Shown here: positions 8,691-17,726 of the stretch, piece by piece
Layout of the letters: each line of letters starts with the position of its first letter
Position numbering within the stretch: position 1 is the stretch's first letter
NCBI RefSeq assembly: GCF_014200405.1
Contig: NZ_JACHBQ010000001.1
Span: forward strand, 744,001 to 808,000
Direction of reading: 5' to 3'
DNA from: Cryobacterium roopkundense
GTDB taxonomy: Bacteria; Actinomycetota; Actinomycetes; Actinomycetales; Microbacteriaceae
Length of the DNA stretch: 64,000 nucleotides
Position numbers and translations under genes: made by a program
Notes under the pieces: generated by a model
The model's database searches: none
What the model saw: only the letters and a program-made list of their open reading frames with translations
Told to the model about the DNA's origin: nothing

Positions 8691-9125
8691 TCAGGTTTCT
8701 GGAATGGCTGCAGTCCTTGCCATCCATTTTTCAGGCTGAGCGAGAGGTTTGAAACCGAACTTCTCGTAGAGACCGTGGGCGTCCCCGGTGGAAAGTAGGA
8801 CCCGCTTCAGGTGCAGATCGTCAAGCAGCGCGCAGACGTTCTCCATGAGTGCGACCCCCACGCCGTGTCCGCGGACCTTTGGGTCCACGAAGACGTCACA
8901 GAGCCACGCGAATGTTACCGAGTCAGTCACGACTCGGGCATAAGCCACCTGCCGTCCGCTGGCTGAGTCGAACATGCCGAAATTGGTGGATGCGTCGATT
9001 GCGGCATCCTGAAGGGCCCGGGTTCGCCCCTTCGCCCAGTATGCCTCGAGGCTCAACCAGGCGTGGATCTGCTCCCTATCCATATCACCGGCGCGCGCAG
9101 AGAACCGATAGGGAGCATTCGTCAT
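8691..9125 (-). CDS. GNAT family N-acetyltransferase
   Basis: 144 residues from ATG 9125. The acetyl-CoA binding motif A is visible as CDVFVDPKVRGHGVGVALMENV (R/Q-x-x-G-x-G/A), followed by the LLSTGDAHGLYEKFGFKPL strand-helix typical of GNAT C-termini. The EAYWAKGRTRALQDAAIDAS stretch is common in a small subgroup of uncharacterised acetyltransferases. An upstream in-frame extension to 9170 has no support. It is transcribed on its own, convergent with the resolvase. Substrate unknown. Confidence 0.85.
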   Translation of the reverse strand: MTNAPYRFSARAGDMDREQIHAWLSLEAYWAKGRTRALQDAAIDASTNFGMFDSASGRQVAYARVVTDSVTFAWLCDVFVDPKVRGHGVGVALMENVCALLDDLHLKRVLLSTGDAHGLYEKFGFKPLAQPEKWMARTAAIPET

Positions 9126-9271
9126 AACTCCACTGAACCGGAGCTGAAGACGAGACCCAAGCCGAGTCACCGCCGCTCCGGTGACGATCGAGACTCAGGA
9201 GGCAACCTCCTCCGGGTTCAGCCCCTGGTGCGGCGCATGCCTACCGAAACGCACTAGGTTTCCGGGTGCCA

Positions 9272-9277
9272 TAGTGT
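9272..9277 (+). promoter_or_regulatory. -10 box of the RimJ/RimL-like gene (leaderless)
   Basis: TAGTGT with 6 nt before the ATG at 9284 and no ribosome site between. No convincing -35 is seen. Confidence 0.45.
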
Positions 9278-9283
9278 CGGACC

Positions 9284-9889
9284 ATGGATCTGTCAGAATC
9301 GCCCACGCTCTCAGGATCGCTCGTAACCCTTGAACCCCTGTCATTCGATCACGTAGACGAGCTCCGTGAAGCTGCGAATGAAGGCGAACTTTGGCGTGCG
9401 TGGTACACCTCCATCCCGCACCCCGACGCGATGGCCGCGGAGGTTGAACGCCGACTCAGTCTCCACGAGCAGGGAAAAATGCTGCCGTGGGCCACTCGGC
9501 TCGCGTCAACAGGGCGGATCGTCGGCATGACGACCTTTATGAATCCGAGCACCAACGCCCCGCGATTAGAAATCGGCTCCACCTGGCTGGCGAAAAGCGC
9601 TCAAGGTACGGGCGCAAACCGAGAGGCCAAGCTACTCCAGCTGACGTACGCCTTCGACGTTTTGGGCTGCATTGCCGTCGAGTTTCGCACTCACTGGCAC
9701 AACCGCCAATCACGAGAGGCAATAGCCGCTTTGGGCGCAAAGGAAGATGGAGTGCTGCGCAGTCACTCAGTTGGACCGGACGGCGCTCTCCGCGACACCG
9801 TCGTGTTCTCCGTTACTGCAAGTGAATGGCCAGCCGTGCGCCTGGGCCTTCGGCATTCCTTGACCACGAGGGAATTCTCCCTTCAGTAA
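9284..9889 (+). CDS. GNAT acetyltransferase, RimJ/RimL-like
   Basis: 201 residues. The layout follows the RimJ/RimL branch: LSGSLVTLEPLSFDHVDEL at the N-terminus, the central strand IVGMTTFMNPSTNAPRLEIGSTWL, and the acetyl-CoA loop SAQGTGANREAKLLQL with the FRTHWHNRQSREAIAALGAKEDGVLR end. Members modify protein N-termini or small amines, and the target cannot be predicted. The ATG at 9284 is supported by a -10 box exactly 6 nt upstream. It is monocistronic; about 270 bases without a convincing gene follow. Confidence 0.85.
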   Translation: MDLSESPTLSGSLVTLEPLSFDHVDELREAANEGELWRAWYTSIPHPDAMAAEVERRLSLHEQGKMLPWATRLASTGRIVGMTTFMNPSTNAPRLEIGSTWLAKSAQGTGANREAKLLQLTYAFDVLGCIAVEFRTHWHNRQSREAIAALGAKEDGVLRSHSVGPDGALRDTVVFSVTASEWPAVRLGLRHSLTTREFSLQ

Positions 9890-10157
9890 TTGCGTCGCAT
9901 CGACGGCTTGGCCGCCCGATTTCACAACGACCTCACTCCGTAAGACGAACCTCATCCGGGCGGCAGCGCTGTGTGCGGCAGGGTCTGCAACGACACTGTG
10001 ACGGATCGCTCCTAACAGCACCTCGAGTGTGCTCTCGTTTGGCGTGTTCGATGAGGGAGAACGACGAGTCAGCGATCCAAGAACGAATCGCGATTTCGCT
10101 TTGGCCGAGGTCGGCGTCCTTGCGGAAGTTCGAGTCAGGTTCAAGACTCGGCGGAGC
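9890..10157. other. Intergenic stretch, no confident gene
   Basis: A minus-strand frame runs through this part without stops (for example STLEVLLGAIRHSVVADPAA), but it has no supported start, overlaps both neighbours and resembles no family that I know. It may be a gene remnant. Confidence 0.35.
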
Positions 10158-10943
10158 CTACCTTGCCGGACTGACAGGTCTCTGCTCGTGATTTCGACGA
10201 GACTTGACCAGCAGCGCAACGCCGAGGCACAGCCACCACAGCATCCCAAATGGGATCAGTGCTATAGACAGAATCCACAAATACCCGGGCAGGTCGATCT
10301 CTGCAGCCGTCATGAATGAACCAACGATAAGCAGTACGAGTCGAAGGCCAGCGACCAATCCCAAGACGCATAACCACATGGGAAGGGCGTGGGAGCGAGC
10401 CCCCGCGGCGCTGATGCCGACGCCCCAGGCACAGAGCGCAAGGAGGCCAGCCTGGGCGAAACCATGGAGTCCCACCATCTGAATAGCGAGATAGGCGGAC
10501 TCGCCCCATCCGCTATTGACCGAGTCGATGTACAGCAACGGCCCCACCGAATCACGCAAGACCCCGTGCATGAAGAAAAACGCAGCCGAGAAAAGACCGA
10601 GCGCACTCAGGCTCCGGCGAGTGATGCTGCTTGTGCGTGGTGCCAGCGCGTCTGAGACGGCGAAACTCGCCACGATGTACGCGATTGCCATGATGAAGAG
10701 TGTGATCCCGGCAAGGGCGTAGAACTGCGGATGCTGGCGCAGATAATCGAGGCTCACCCCGGGGTTGTCGGTGTCGTCGAAGCCGAGAACAGGGGGCATT
10801 AGCTCGAGCGTGAACCACGCGATGCCTGCGAGCCCGGCAACGATGACCGCCATTCCACCGGCACGCAATGCTGGCCGATTGATGCTCCCGGCCACCGTCT
10901 TCCCCGGAGGGGGACTGCTGTTGTGCTCGCTGGTTGCACGCAT
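10158..10943 (-). CDS. Multi-pass membrane protein, function unknown
   Basis: 261 residues from ATG 10943, preceded by AAGGGAG with about 8 nt spacing, which decides the start over a longer frame to 11120. About seven hydrophobic helices are visible: AGGMAVIVAGLAGIAWFTLE, then YALAGITLFIMAIAYIVASF, with later ones ending in a basic tail (KSRRNHEQRP). The loop after the first helix (LMPPVLGFDDTDNPGVSLDYL) resembles uncharacterised DUF-type membrane proteins of actinobacteria. It is monocistronic. Confidence 0.7.
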   Translation of the reverse strand: MRATSEHNSSPPPGKTVAGSINRPALRAGGMAVIVAGLAGIAWFTLELMPPVLGFDDTDNPGVSLDYLRQHPQFYALAGITLFIMAIAYIVASFAVSDALAPRTSSITRRSLSALGLFSAAFFFMHGVLRDSVGPLLYIDSVNSGWGESAYLAIQMVGLHGFAQAGLLALCAWGVGISAAGARSHALPMWLCVLGLVAGLRLVLLIVGSFMTAAEIDLPGYLWILSIALIPFGMLWWLCLGVALLVKSRRNHEQRPVSPAR

Positions 10944-11550
10944 GGTGCACTCCCTTGGGTAGCTCCGCGCCGGCAGGTATGGCGAGCCGGTCACGGTCTC
11001 GCGATGCATTGAATCGTACGCGCACGGGCGGCCGCGCGGAATGGCCGGACGCCTCCCAGTGCCGTGGGCGTATGACGAGCGACTCGTGGAAGGCGCCGGG
11101 GCCATCGGCGGTCGGATCATCGCCCCACCTGCGGTGACTTCACTATCGAAGCGGCTTCTCGAGTTGCCCGCCGCGTTGCTAGCGCCTCCTGGTTATTTAG
11201 ACTTCCGCAGGCCTTCAGGCAACCGCGCAGGCGCCTGTATTTCCAGGCCTGCCTGTCTGATGCTTTCCGCGGTGTTCCTTCAATGGACCCGCTGTGTCGA
11301 CAGACCCGCAGGGGGACCTCATACCGGATTGGCCACGCGAAGACTGGACCGCGCACCCCGTCTGAGCGCACTTGTCCCGTTTGACCTGTCGCGTAAGGGA
11401 ATCCCGCCAAGGAACGTCAACTGCGACAGGCGGAGGACCTCGTTCGGGTCACGTCTGCTCAAGACTACGACATGACTTTCAACGAACGTGATAGCCGGAT
11501 TGTCCGAAGTGCGTGGTAACAGCCCGAACTGGACTGTCACTCCACAAGTG
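10944..11550. other. Gene-free stretch of about 600 bp next to tRNA-Arg
   Basis: No start-supported gene is seen on either strand. At about 11411-11519 a plus-strand frame reads like real protein (RQAEDLVRVTSAQDYDMTF, ending SRIVRSAW) but is closed upstream by a stop and has no start, so it is at most a remnant. A stretch without genes beside a tRNA 3' end is a common site of past integration; no duplicate of the tRNA end was found in the window. Confidence 0.4.
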
Positions 11551-11622
11551 TGCCCCCAGGCAGATTCGAACTGCCGCCCCTGCCTCCGGAGGGCAGTGCT
11601 CTATCCCCTGAGCTATGGGGGC
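11551..11622 (-). tRNA. tRNA-Arg (anticodon CCG)
   Basis: On the minus strand the acceptor stem is GCCCCCA paired with TGGGGGC plus discriminator A. The anticodon stem is CTGCC/GGCAG with loop CTCCGGA, so the anticodon is CCG (reads CGG, arginine). The T arm is GGCAG-TTCGAAT-CTGCC. CCA is not encoded. Confidence 0.93.
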
Positions 11623-11659
11623 CAGGGTGTTCTCAAGGTTAGCACCCCGCAGAGCGCAG

Positions 11660-12298
11660 CTAGCCCAGGTGCGCGAGTACCGCCGCTACGAGCGTCTGGG
11701 CGTCACCCGGTTCGTAGAAGGCGGGGGAGCTCAGGGTGAGCCAGTAGGTATCGGTGAAGACTTGTACCTGACCTGAGGCCGCCTCCATCGTGAAGTAGCC
11801 CTTGATCTCGGGGGAGCTGCTGTAGGTGGGCACGACCTGGCTGTCGGCGATCGCCTTGTCCTCGAGCGTCGTCATCAGAGCGGCCTCTGGCTGCGCCACG
11901 GCGATCTCGATGAGTTCACCGCTGGTCTGGTTTGACCAGGCGCACGCGAGTCCGCTGTACTTCACCGCAGTGGCGGCGAGGCTGCCCGAAGACGGCTCGT
12001 AGGCGGGCGCGGTGCCGTAGTTCGGGTTGAAGTCGTAGGCCTCCTGCGCGGTGAGCAGCTGGTCGCAGGTCAGTGCGATCGGAGTGCCCGTGGGTTCCGG
12101 TGTGGGCGTCGGAGTCGGGGTGGCGCTCGCGGGGGCGGACGCAGTGGCCGACGGTGTTGCGGAACCCGTGGGTGTGCCGGTGGCAGCCGGTGAGCATCCG
12201 GTCAGAACCAGCAGCGCCATCACGCTGCCGGCCAGCAGGGCACCGGCCTGACGGCGGCGAAGACGAACGGAAGCGGGGGCGAAACGAGAGTCAGTCAC
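11660..12298 (-). CDS. Lipoprotein with Thr/Pro/Ala-rich linker
   Basis: 212 residues from GTG 12298. A basic N-terminus (RLRRRQ) is followed by a hydrophobic signal and the lipobox LVLTGC, so it is exported, cleaved and lipid-anchored at the outer face of the membrane. Next comes a low-complexity linker of T, P, S and A (TPTGSATPSATASAPASATP and on), then a 130-residue domain with two cysteines (LTCDQLL and LACAWSN) that may form a disulfide. The globular part resembles small actinobacterial solute- or sensor-type lipoproteins without known function. It is divergent from argS, with a -10 box 7 nt before its GTG. Confidence 0.8.
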   Translation of the reverse strand: MTDSRFAPASVRLRRRQAGALLAGSVMALLVLTGCSPAATGTPTGSATPSATASAPASATPTPTPTPEPTGTPIALTCDQLLTAQEAYDFNPNYGTAPAYEPSSGSLAATAVKYSGLACAWSNQTSGELIEIAVAQPEAALMTTLEDKAIADSQVVPTYSSSPEIKGYFTMEAASGQVQVFTDTYWLTLSSPAFYEPGDAQTLVAAVLAHLG

Positions 12299-12305
12299 GT
12301 TTGGA

Positions 12306-12334
12306 ACCTTACCAAGTGAGGCGGGCCGTAAGAT
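12306..12334. promoter_or_regulatory. Divergent leaderless -10 boxes of lipoprotein gene and argS
   Basis: Minus strand: TAAGGT (12311-12306), 7 nt, GTG of the lipoprotein. Plus strand: TAAGAT (12329-12334), 6 nt, GTG of argS. The two start codons are only 42 bp apart, so both promoters share one short region and polymerases may compete. No clear -35 boxes. Confidence 0.5.
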
Positions 12335-12340
12335 TGACAA

Positions 12341-14017
12341 GTGACTCCTGCCGAACTTTCCCAGACCCTTTTCGACCTCATTACCCAGGTCGGTGAGCGT
12401 CGGCGTGACGCCGGCAGCGACACGACAGACCTCGGTCTGGCCGTTTCCGACGTCACCCTCGAGCGCCCGCGCAACCGCGACCACGGTGACTGGGCATCGA
12501 GCATCGCACTCAAAATCGCCAAGCCGCTCGGCACGACGCCGCGTGAAATTGCCGCAGAACTGGCCGCCGGGCTTGAGAAGCTGCCCGAGGTGGCGTCCGT
12601 TGAGGTGGCCGGCCCCGGCTTCATCAACATCCGCCTCGAGGCCGCCGCCGCCGGCGCGCTCGCCCAGAAGATCGTTGACGCCGGCCCCGCGTACGGCACC
12701 GGTGACCTGTACACGGGCATCAAGATCAACCTCGAGTTTGTTTCCGCCAACCCTACCGGCCCCATCCACATGGGCGGCGTGCGCTGGGCCGCGGTGGGCG
12801 ACAGCCTCGCCCGCGTGCTCAAGGCGCAGGGAGCGGATGTCACGCGCGAGTACTACTTCAACGATCACGGCTCGCAGATCGACCGCTTCGCTCGCAGCGT
12901 GCTCGCCAGCTACCTCGGCGAGCCCACGCCCGAAGACGGCTACGGCGGCGCCTACATCGGCGAGATCGCCAACACCGTAGTGGGCCTCTACGACGGTGAC
13001 ATCGCCGGTCTCGCCCGCGACGACCAGCAGGAGATCTTCCGCTCCATCGGAGTCGACCTGATGTTCACGGAGATCAAAGACAAGCTGCACGGCTTCGGCG
13101 TGGACTTCGACGTGTTTTTCCACGAAGACTCGCTGCACGAGTCCGGCGCCGTCGACCGCGCCATCGCCCGCCTGCGCGAGCAGGGGCACATCTTCGAAGC
13201 GGATGGCGCCATCTGGCTGCGCACCACGACCTTCGGCGACGACCGTGACCGTGTCATCATCCGCTCGAACGGCGAACCCGCCTACATCTCGGGCGACCTT
13301 GGCTACTACCTCGACAAGCGCGAACGCGGTTTCGACCAGTGCCTGATCATGCTCGGCGCCGACCACCACGGCTACATCGGCCGCATGATGGCCATGGTGT
13401 CGGCGTTCGGCGACGAGCCCGGCGTGAACCTGCAGATCCTGATCGGCCAGATGGTCAACCTGCTCAAGGACGGCGAACCCGTGCGCATGTCCAAGCGCAA
13501 CGGCACCATCGTGACCCTTGACGACCTCGTCGACGCCGTGGGCGTCGACGCCGGCCGGTACTCCCTCGTGCGCTCCAGCAGCGACTCGCAGCTCGACATC
13601 GACCTCGACCTGCTCGGCAAGCGCACCAACGAGAACCCTGTGTTCTACGTGCAGTACGCGCACGCCCGCACGTGCTCGGTCGCCCGCAACGCGGCAGCTT
13701 CCGGGGTCGATCGCACGGTCTTCGCGCCCGAGCTGCTCACTCACGACAGCGAATCCGCCCTGCTCGGCGTGCTGCAGGAATTCCCCCGCGTGGTAGCCCA
13801 GGCCGCCGAACTGCGCGAGCCGCACCGTGTGGCCCGTTACATCGAAGAGGTCGCGGGCTACTACCACCGCTGGTACGACAACTGTCGGGTGATTCCGCTC
13901 GGTGAGGAGCCCGTCACCGATGTTCATCGCACCCGGCTGTGGCTCAACGACGCCACCGGCCAGGTGATCCGCAACGGCCTCGGCCTGCTCGGCGTTGCGG
14001 CCCCGGAGAAGATGTAA
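12341..14017 (+). CDS. argS: Arginyl-tRNA synthetase
   Basis: 558 residues, normal length for class I ArgRS, which charges tRNA-Arg with arginine using ATP. The N-terminal Add1-like domain covers about residues 1-110. The HIGH signature is HMGG at 143-146 within [12 protein letters not shown], and the KMSKS loop is VRMSKRNG at about 381-388. The C-terminal anticodon-binding domain includes the [16 protein letters not shown] block typical of ArgRS. The GTG start has a -10 box 6 nt upstream. It is the first gene of a run that continues with an LmeA-like gene (2-bp gap). Confidence 0.96.
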   Translation: MTPAELSQTLFDLITQVGERRRDAGSDTTDLGLAVSDVTLERPRNRDHGDWASSIALKIAKPLGTTPREIAAELAAGLEKLPEVASVEVAGPGFINIRLEAAAAGALAQKIVDAGPAYGTGDLYTGIKINLEFVSANPTGPIHMGGVRWAAVGDSLARVLKAQGADVTREYYFNDHGSQIDRFARSVLASYLGEPTPEDGYGGAYIGEIANTVVGLYDGDIAGLARDDQQEIFRSIGVDLMFTEIKDKLHGFGVDFDVFFHEDSLHESGAVDRAIARLREQGHIFEADGAIWLRTTTFGDDRDRVIIRSNGEPAYISGDLGYYLDKRERGFDQCLIMLGADHHGYIGRMMAMVSAFGDEPGVNLQILIGQMVNLLKDGEPVRMSKRNGTIVTLDDLVDAVGVDAGRYSLVRSSSDSQLDIDLDLLGKRTNENPVFYVQYAHARTCSVARNAAASGVDRTVFAPELLTHDSESALLGVLQEFPRVVAQAAELREPHRVARYIEEVAGYYHRWYDNCRVIPLGEEPVTDVHRTRLWLNDATGQVIRNGLGLLGVAAPEKM

Positions 14018-14019
14018 GC

Positions 14020-14772
14020 ATGGCCGGCAAGCGCCGCGGCCCCGGCTGCCTCATCCTCTGCGTGGTGCTGGTGGGCCTGCTCGTCGGCGCCTATTTTCTC
14101 GCCGACAACGGGTTGCGCGCGTTTGCCGAGGGTCAGGCGGAGCAACAGATAGCGGATGCGCTCCCGGCCTCGGTCACCGGGGATATGGCTGTGTCCATCG
14201 GTGGGGTCTCGGTGATCGCACAGTACTTCTCCGGTAGTTTCGACCACGTCGAGCTGACCGCGCCGCAGCTCACTGTCGACGGAGTGCCGGCATCCGTTCG
14301 AATCGTGGCAACGGATGTCGAGCCCAAACTCGGGGGTACGATCGGCCACGTCGACGCGACACTCGATCTCACGCCCGAGACCCTCAACTCGCTGGCGCAC
14401 GAAGCGGGAACGCCCCCCGAGACGCAGCTCGTTCTCGGCCGCGACGTTGTCACCTATGCAGGCACGCTCTCGGTGGCCGGCTTCCCGATCGGCTACCAGG
14501 CTAGCGCAACCCCGTCCGTCACCGAGAACGCCCTCGTCTTCACGCCGACGGCAGCCGAGGTGACGACGGATCTCGGCTCGCTCGACGTGAGTGCCATCCT
14601 GCCGACAGTGCTTGGCCAGGCTCCGATCAGCGTGTGCGTGGCGAAATACCTGCCCGCAGAAGTCGCCCTGAGTACCGTGGATGTCACGCCGGACCGCGCA
14701 CGCATTACGCTGGAGTCGAGCACCATGGTGCTTACCAAGCAGTCACTCGCCACCCTGGGTACCTGTTCCTAG
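14020..14772 (+). CDS. LmeA-like phospholipid-binding protein (DUF2993)
   Basis: 250 residues. One N-terminal transmembrane helix (CLILCVVLVGLLVGAYFLAD) anchors the protein with the rest outside. The body has the DUF2993 pattern: QAEQQIADALPASVTGDMAV, then SFDHVELTAPQLTVDGVPASVRI with repeated beta strands. In mycobacteria the family member LmeA binds lipid and is needed for mannan elongation of lipomannan. The ATG lies 2 bp after argS, so they are co-transcribed. A short hairpin (CTCGGA-TCC-TCCGAG, 14774-14788) follows the stop but lacks a U-tract. Confidence 0.8.
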   Translation: MAGKRRGPGCLILCVVLVGLLVGAYFLADNGLRAFAEGQAEQQIADALPASVTGDMAVSIGGVSVIAQYFSGSFDHVELTAPQLTVDGVPASVRIVATDVEPKLGGTIGHVDATLDLTPETLNSLAHEAGTPPETQLVLGRDVVTYAGTLSVAGFPIGYQASATPSVTENALVFTPTAAEVTTDLGSLDVSAILPTVLGQAPISVCVAKYLPAEVALSTVDVTPDRARITLESSTMVLTKQSLATLGTCS

Positions 14773-14955
14773 CTCGGATCCTCCGAGCGCACCGGCGCCC
14801 GCATCCAGGTTGCTACTATTTCATCCAGCACGCGCTACACCAGCTCGCCCGCCCACCGCGGCTGCGATCTCGCCTCGCTTCAGGGACCAATCCGGGTTCG
14901 CTCGCTCGGCACAAACAGTTCGCGCCCCCATTCGATCCCCGTGAGGTTTTCACCC

Positions 14956-16395
14956 GTGGCACCGAACCCGCTCGCCCCCGCATGGCTCGCCCTGCCCGCC
15001 GACGCCAATGACCTGGCCCCTGGGCTCTGGCCCGTGAACGCCGAGCGCACCGAGGCCGGCGAACTGTCCCTCGGCGGTGTCAGCGCGTCCGAGCTCGTGG
15101 CCCGTTTCGGTACTCCTCTTTATGTAGTCGATGAAGCGGATGCCCGCGCCCGCGCGGCCGAACTCCGAGAGGTCTTTGAGACCGCATTCGCCCGCATCGG
15201 TGCCGCCGTGCACGTGTACTACGCCGGGAAGGCGTTTCTGTCCACCGATGTGGTGCGCTGGATGCTCGAAGCCGGCCTCAACATCGACGTGTGTACGACG
15301 GGGGAACTCGCCGTTGCCCTCGCCGGGGGTGCCGACCCGGCCCGACTGGGTTACCACGGCAACAACAAGTCCCTCGCGGAACTCGACGAGGCCGCGCGCC
15401 TGCGCATCGGCTCGCTCGTGATCGACAGCGAGATTGAGATCGCACGGGCCGCCGCCGCCGCGACGCGCCACGGCATCGTGCTCAACGTGCGGCTGCGTGT
15501 CAACAGCGGCGTGCACGCGTCCACCCACGATTTCCTCGCCACCTCGCACGAAGACCAGAAATTCGGCGTGGTGCTCGACGATGCCGCGCGCCTCGTGGCC
15601 CTGATCCGCTCGGAGAAGTCCCTGCGTTTCATTGGCCTGCACTGTCACATCGGCTCGCAGATCTTCGGCGCTGACGGCTTTGCAGAGAGCGCCTCGCGGC
15701 TGCTTGCCGTGCACGCGGAGCTGCTGGCTGGCGGCCCGGTGCCGGAACTCAACCTCGGCGGCGGTTTCGGTATTGCCTATACGAGCGCAGACATACCCAC
15801 GCCGATCGGCGAACTGGCGACTCGGCTTGCAGAAATCGTCGAGACTGAATGCTCCCGCCGAGGAATCCCGGTTCCCGACGTGGCCTTCGAGCCCGGACGC
15901 GTGATCATCGGCCCGGCTGGCGTGACGCTCTACGAGGTCGGAACCATCAAACCTGTCGAAATTTCGGGCTCGACCCGCCTCTACGTGAGCGTTGACGGCG
16001 GCATGAGCGACAACATCCGCCCGGCCTTGTACGGCGCCGATTTCTCGGTGCGGCTCGCCAATCGGGTGTCACCCGCGGCGCCCGGGCTCGTTCGCGTGGC
16101 CGGCAAACACTGCGAAAGCGGCGATGTGGTCGTGAACGCGGCCTACCTGCCCGCAGACGTGACCCCCGGCGACCTCGCTGCTGTGCCCGCCACCGGCGCC
16201 TACTGCTGGTCACTCGCCAACAACTACAACTATCTGGGCCGTGCGCCGGTCGTCGCCGTGAACGGCGGCGAGGCGCGCGTGCTCGTTCGCGGCGAAACTG
16301 TCGACGACCTGCTCGCGCGCGATGCCGGGTTTATGCATGGTGCTGGGGCTGTTTCGACAGGCTCCACCACCGATACTGGAGGAACCACCCGATGA
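14956..16395 (+). CDS. lysA: Diaminopimelate decarboxylase
   Basis: 479 residues from GTG 14956, chosen because GAGG (14943-14946) lies 9 nt upstream; a GTG at 14941 is the alternative. The enzyme removes CO2 from meso-diaminopimelate to give lysine, using pyridoxal phosphate. The PLP lysine is Lys92 in YYAGKAF. Other signatures are GLHCHIGSQ, the glycine-rich phosphate loop LNLGGGFGIAY, EPGRVIIGPAG and the substrate motif CESGD near the C-terminus. It opens the lysA-hom-thrC-thrB operon, in which each gene overlaps or nearly overlaps the next. Confidence 0.96.
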   Translation: MAPNPLAPAWLALPADANDLAPGLWPVNAERTEAGELSLGGVSASELVARFGTPLYVVDEADARARAAELREVFETAFARIGAAVHVYYAGKAFLSTDVVRWMLEAGLNIDVCTTGELAVALAGGADPARLGYHGNNKSLAELDEAARLRIGSLVIDSEIEIARAAAAATRHGIVLNVRLRVNSGVHASTHDFLATSHEDQKFGVVLDDAARLVALIRSEKSLRFIGLHCHIGSQIFGADGFAESASRLLAVHAELLAGGPVPELNLGGGFGIAYTSADIPTPIGELATRLAEIVETECSRRGIPVPDVAFEPGRVIIGPAGVTLYEVGTIKPVEISGSTRLYVSVDGGMSDNIRPALYGADFSVRLANRVSPAAPGLVRVAGKHCESGDVVVNAAYLPADVTPGDLAAVPATGAYCWSLANNYNYLGRAPVVAVNGGEARVLVRGETVDDLLARDAGFMHGAGAVSTGSTTDTGGTTR

Positions 16396-17726
16396 TCGAA
16401 TACCGCAACCTGCGCGTCGCCCTTCTCGGCGGTGGATCCGTGGGCGCCCAGGTGGCCCGCCTGCTGCTCGAGCAGAGCGAAGAGCTCGCCAGCCGCGTGG
16501 GCGCGAGCCTTGAACTGGTCGGCATCGCGGTGCGCAACGTCGACGCCGAACGCACGGTTGACCTGCCCAAGGAACTCTTCACCACGGATGCCGAATCCCT
16601 CATTCTGGGTGCGGACGTCGTGATCGAGCTGATGGGTGGCATCGAACCGGCGCGCAGCTACATCCTGCTTGCCATCAATTCCGGAGCGGATGTCGTCACC
16701 GCGAACAAGGCTCTGCTCGCCGAGCATGGGGCAGAGCTCTTCGCCGCGGCCGACCAGGTGGGCGCGCAGCTGAATTACGAGGCTGCCGTTGCGGGCGCGA
16801 TTCCCATTCTTCGTCCGCTGCGCGAAAGCCTGGCCGGCGACAGGGTCGTGCGCATCCTCGGCATCGTCAACGGCACGACGAACTACATTCTCGATCGCAT
16901 GGACGAGGCCGGAGACTCCCTGGAGGACGCGCTCGCGTCCGCCACGGCGCTCGGTTACGCCGAAGCCGACCCGACCGCCGACATCGGTGGCTACGACGCG
17001 GCGCAGAAGGCAGCCATTCTGGCGAGCCTGGCGTTCCACACCACGGTGCCGCTCGCATCCGTTTATCGGGAGGGCATCACCTCGGTCACGCCCGCGCAGA
17101 TCGAATCGGCTCGAAAGGCCGGCTACGTGGTGAAGCTTCTCGCCATCTGCGAACGCTTCACCGACGAGCACGGCGTGGACGGCGTCTCCGCCCGCGTGTA
17201 CCCGGCCATGGTTCCGCGCAGCCACCCGCTCGCGGCCGTGCACGGCGCGAACAACGCTGTGTTCGTGGAGGCGGAGGCCGCCGGAAGCCTCATGTTCTAC
17301 GGAGCAGGGGCCGGGGGAGTTGAGACTGCCTCTGCCGTGCTCGGCGACCTGGTGTCCCTCGCCCGCCGCCACGTTGCGGGCGGCCCTGGGGTGGCCGCCT
17401 CGAGCCACGCTGGCCTGCCCGTCTTCGACATCGGCAGCGTCACCACGCGCTACGCGGTGACCCTCGAAGTCACCGACGAGCCCGGCGTGCTCGCCGAAGT
17501 GGCGAGCGTGTTCAGCAGGCACCATGTGTCGCTCGCCCTCGTGGAACAGTCCATGACCCCCGCCGTGGCCAAAACCGTGAGTCGCGCCGCCGTCTCCGCC
17601 ACGGCTACCCTTGTGATCGGAACGCACGAAGCCACGGAGGCCGCCCTGGCCGCCACCGTGAGCGACCTCGCGGCCAACCGATTTGTCACCACCATCGCAT
17701 CCGTTTTGAGAGTTGAAGGAGTCTGA
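16392..17726 (+). CDS. hom: Homoserine dehydrogenase
   Basis: 444 residues. It reduces aspartate semialdehyde to homoserine with NAD(P)H. The Rossmann motif is LLGGGSVGAQVARLL, followed by VVTANKALLAEHG and the substrate region ILGIVNGTTNYIL with GYAEADPTADIGGYDA. A C-terminal ACT domain (YAVTLEVTDEPGVLAEVASV) indicates feedback regulation, in this family usually by threonine. It overlaps the lysA stop by 4 bp (ATGA), and thrC follows directly. Confidence 0.96.
   Translation: MIEYRNLRVALLGGGSVGAQVARLLLEQSEELASRVGASLELVGIAVRNVDAERTVDLPKELFTTDAESLILGADVVIELMGGIEPARSYILLAINSGADVVTANKALLAEHGAELFAAADQVGAQLNYEAAVAGAIPILRPLRESLAGDRVVRILGIVNGTTNYILDRMDEAGDSLEDALASATALGYAEADPTADIGGYDAAQKAAILASLAFHTTVPLASVYREGITSVTPAQIESARKAGYVVKLLAICERFTDEHGVDGVSARVYPAMVPRSHPLAAVHGANNAVFVEAEAAGSLMFYGAGAGGVETASAVLGDLVSLARRHVAGGPGVAASSHAGLPVFDIGSVTTRYAVTLEVTDEPGVLAEVASVFSRHHVSLALVEQSMTPAVAKTVSRAAVSATATLVIGTHEATEAALAATVSDLAANRFVTTIASVLRVEGV

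Noticed and set aside
9767..10249. Minus-strand frame of 160 codons between the GNAT and membrane genes
   Set aside because: It overlaps both neighbours, lacks a supported start and shows no recognisable family; at most a remnant.
1..11550. Genomic island bounded by tRNA-Arg
   Set aside because: The left region is rich in IS and accessory genes, but no integrase of the tyrosine type and no copy of the tRNA 3' end were found, so island borders cannot be claimed.
11660..13927. A 755-codon open frame on the minus strand across argS
   Set aside because: Only the last 212 codons (from GTG 12298) form a real lipoprotein; the rest is the antisense of argS and has no ribosome site or family match.
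15800..17700. Long antisense frames opposite lysA and hom
   Set aside because: They come from the high third-position GC of the real genes; product composition is unlike protein and no starts are supported.
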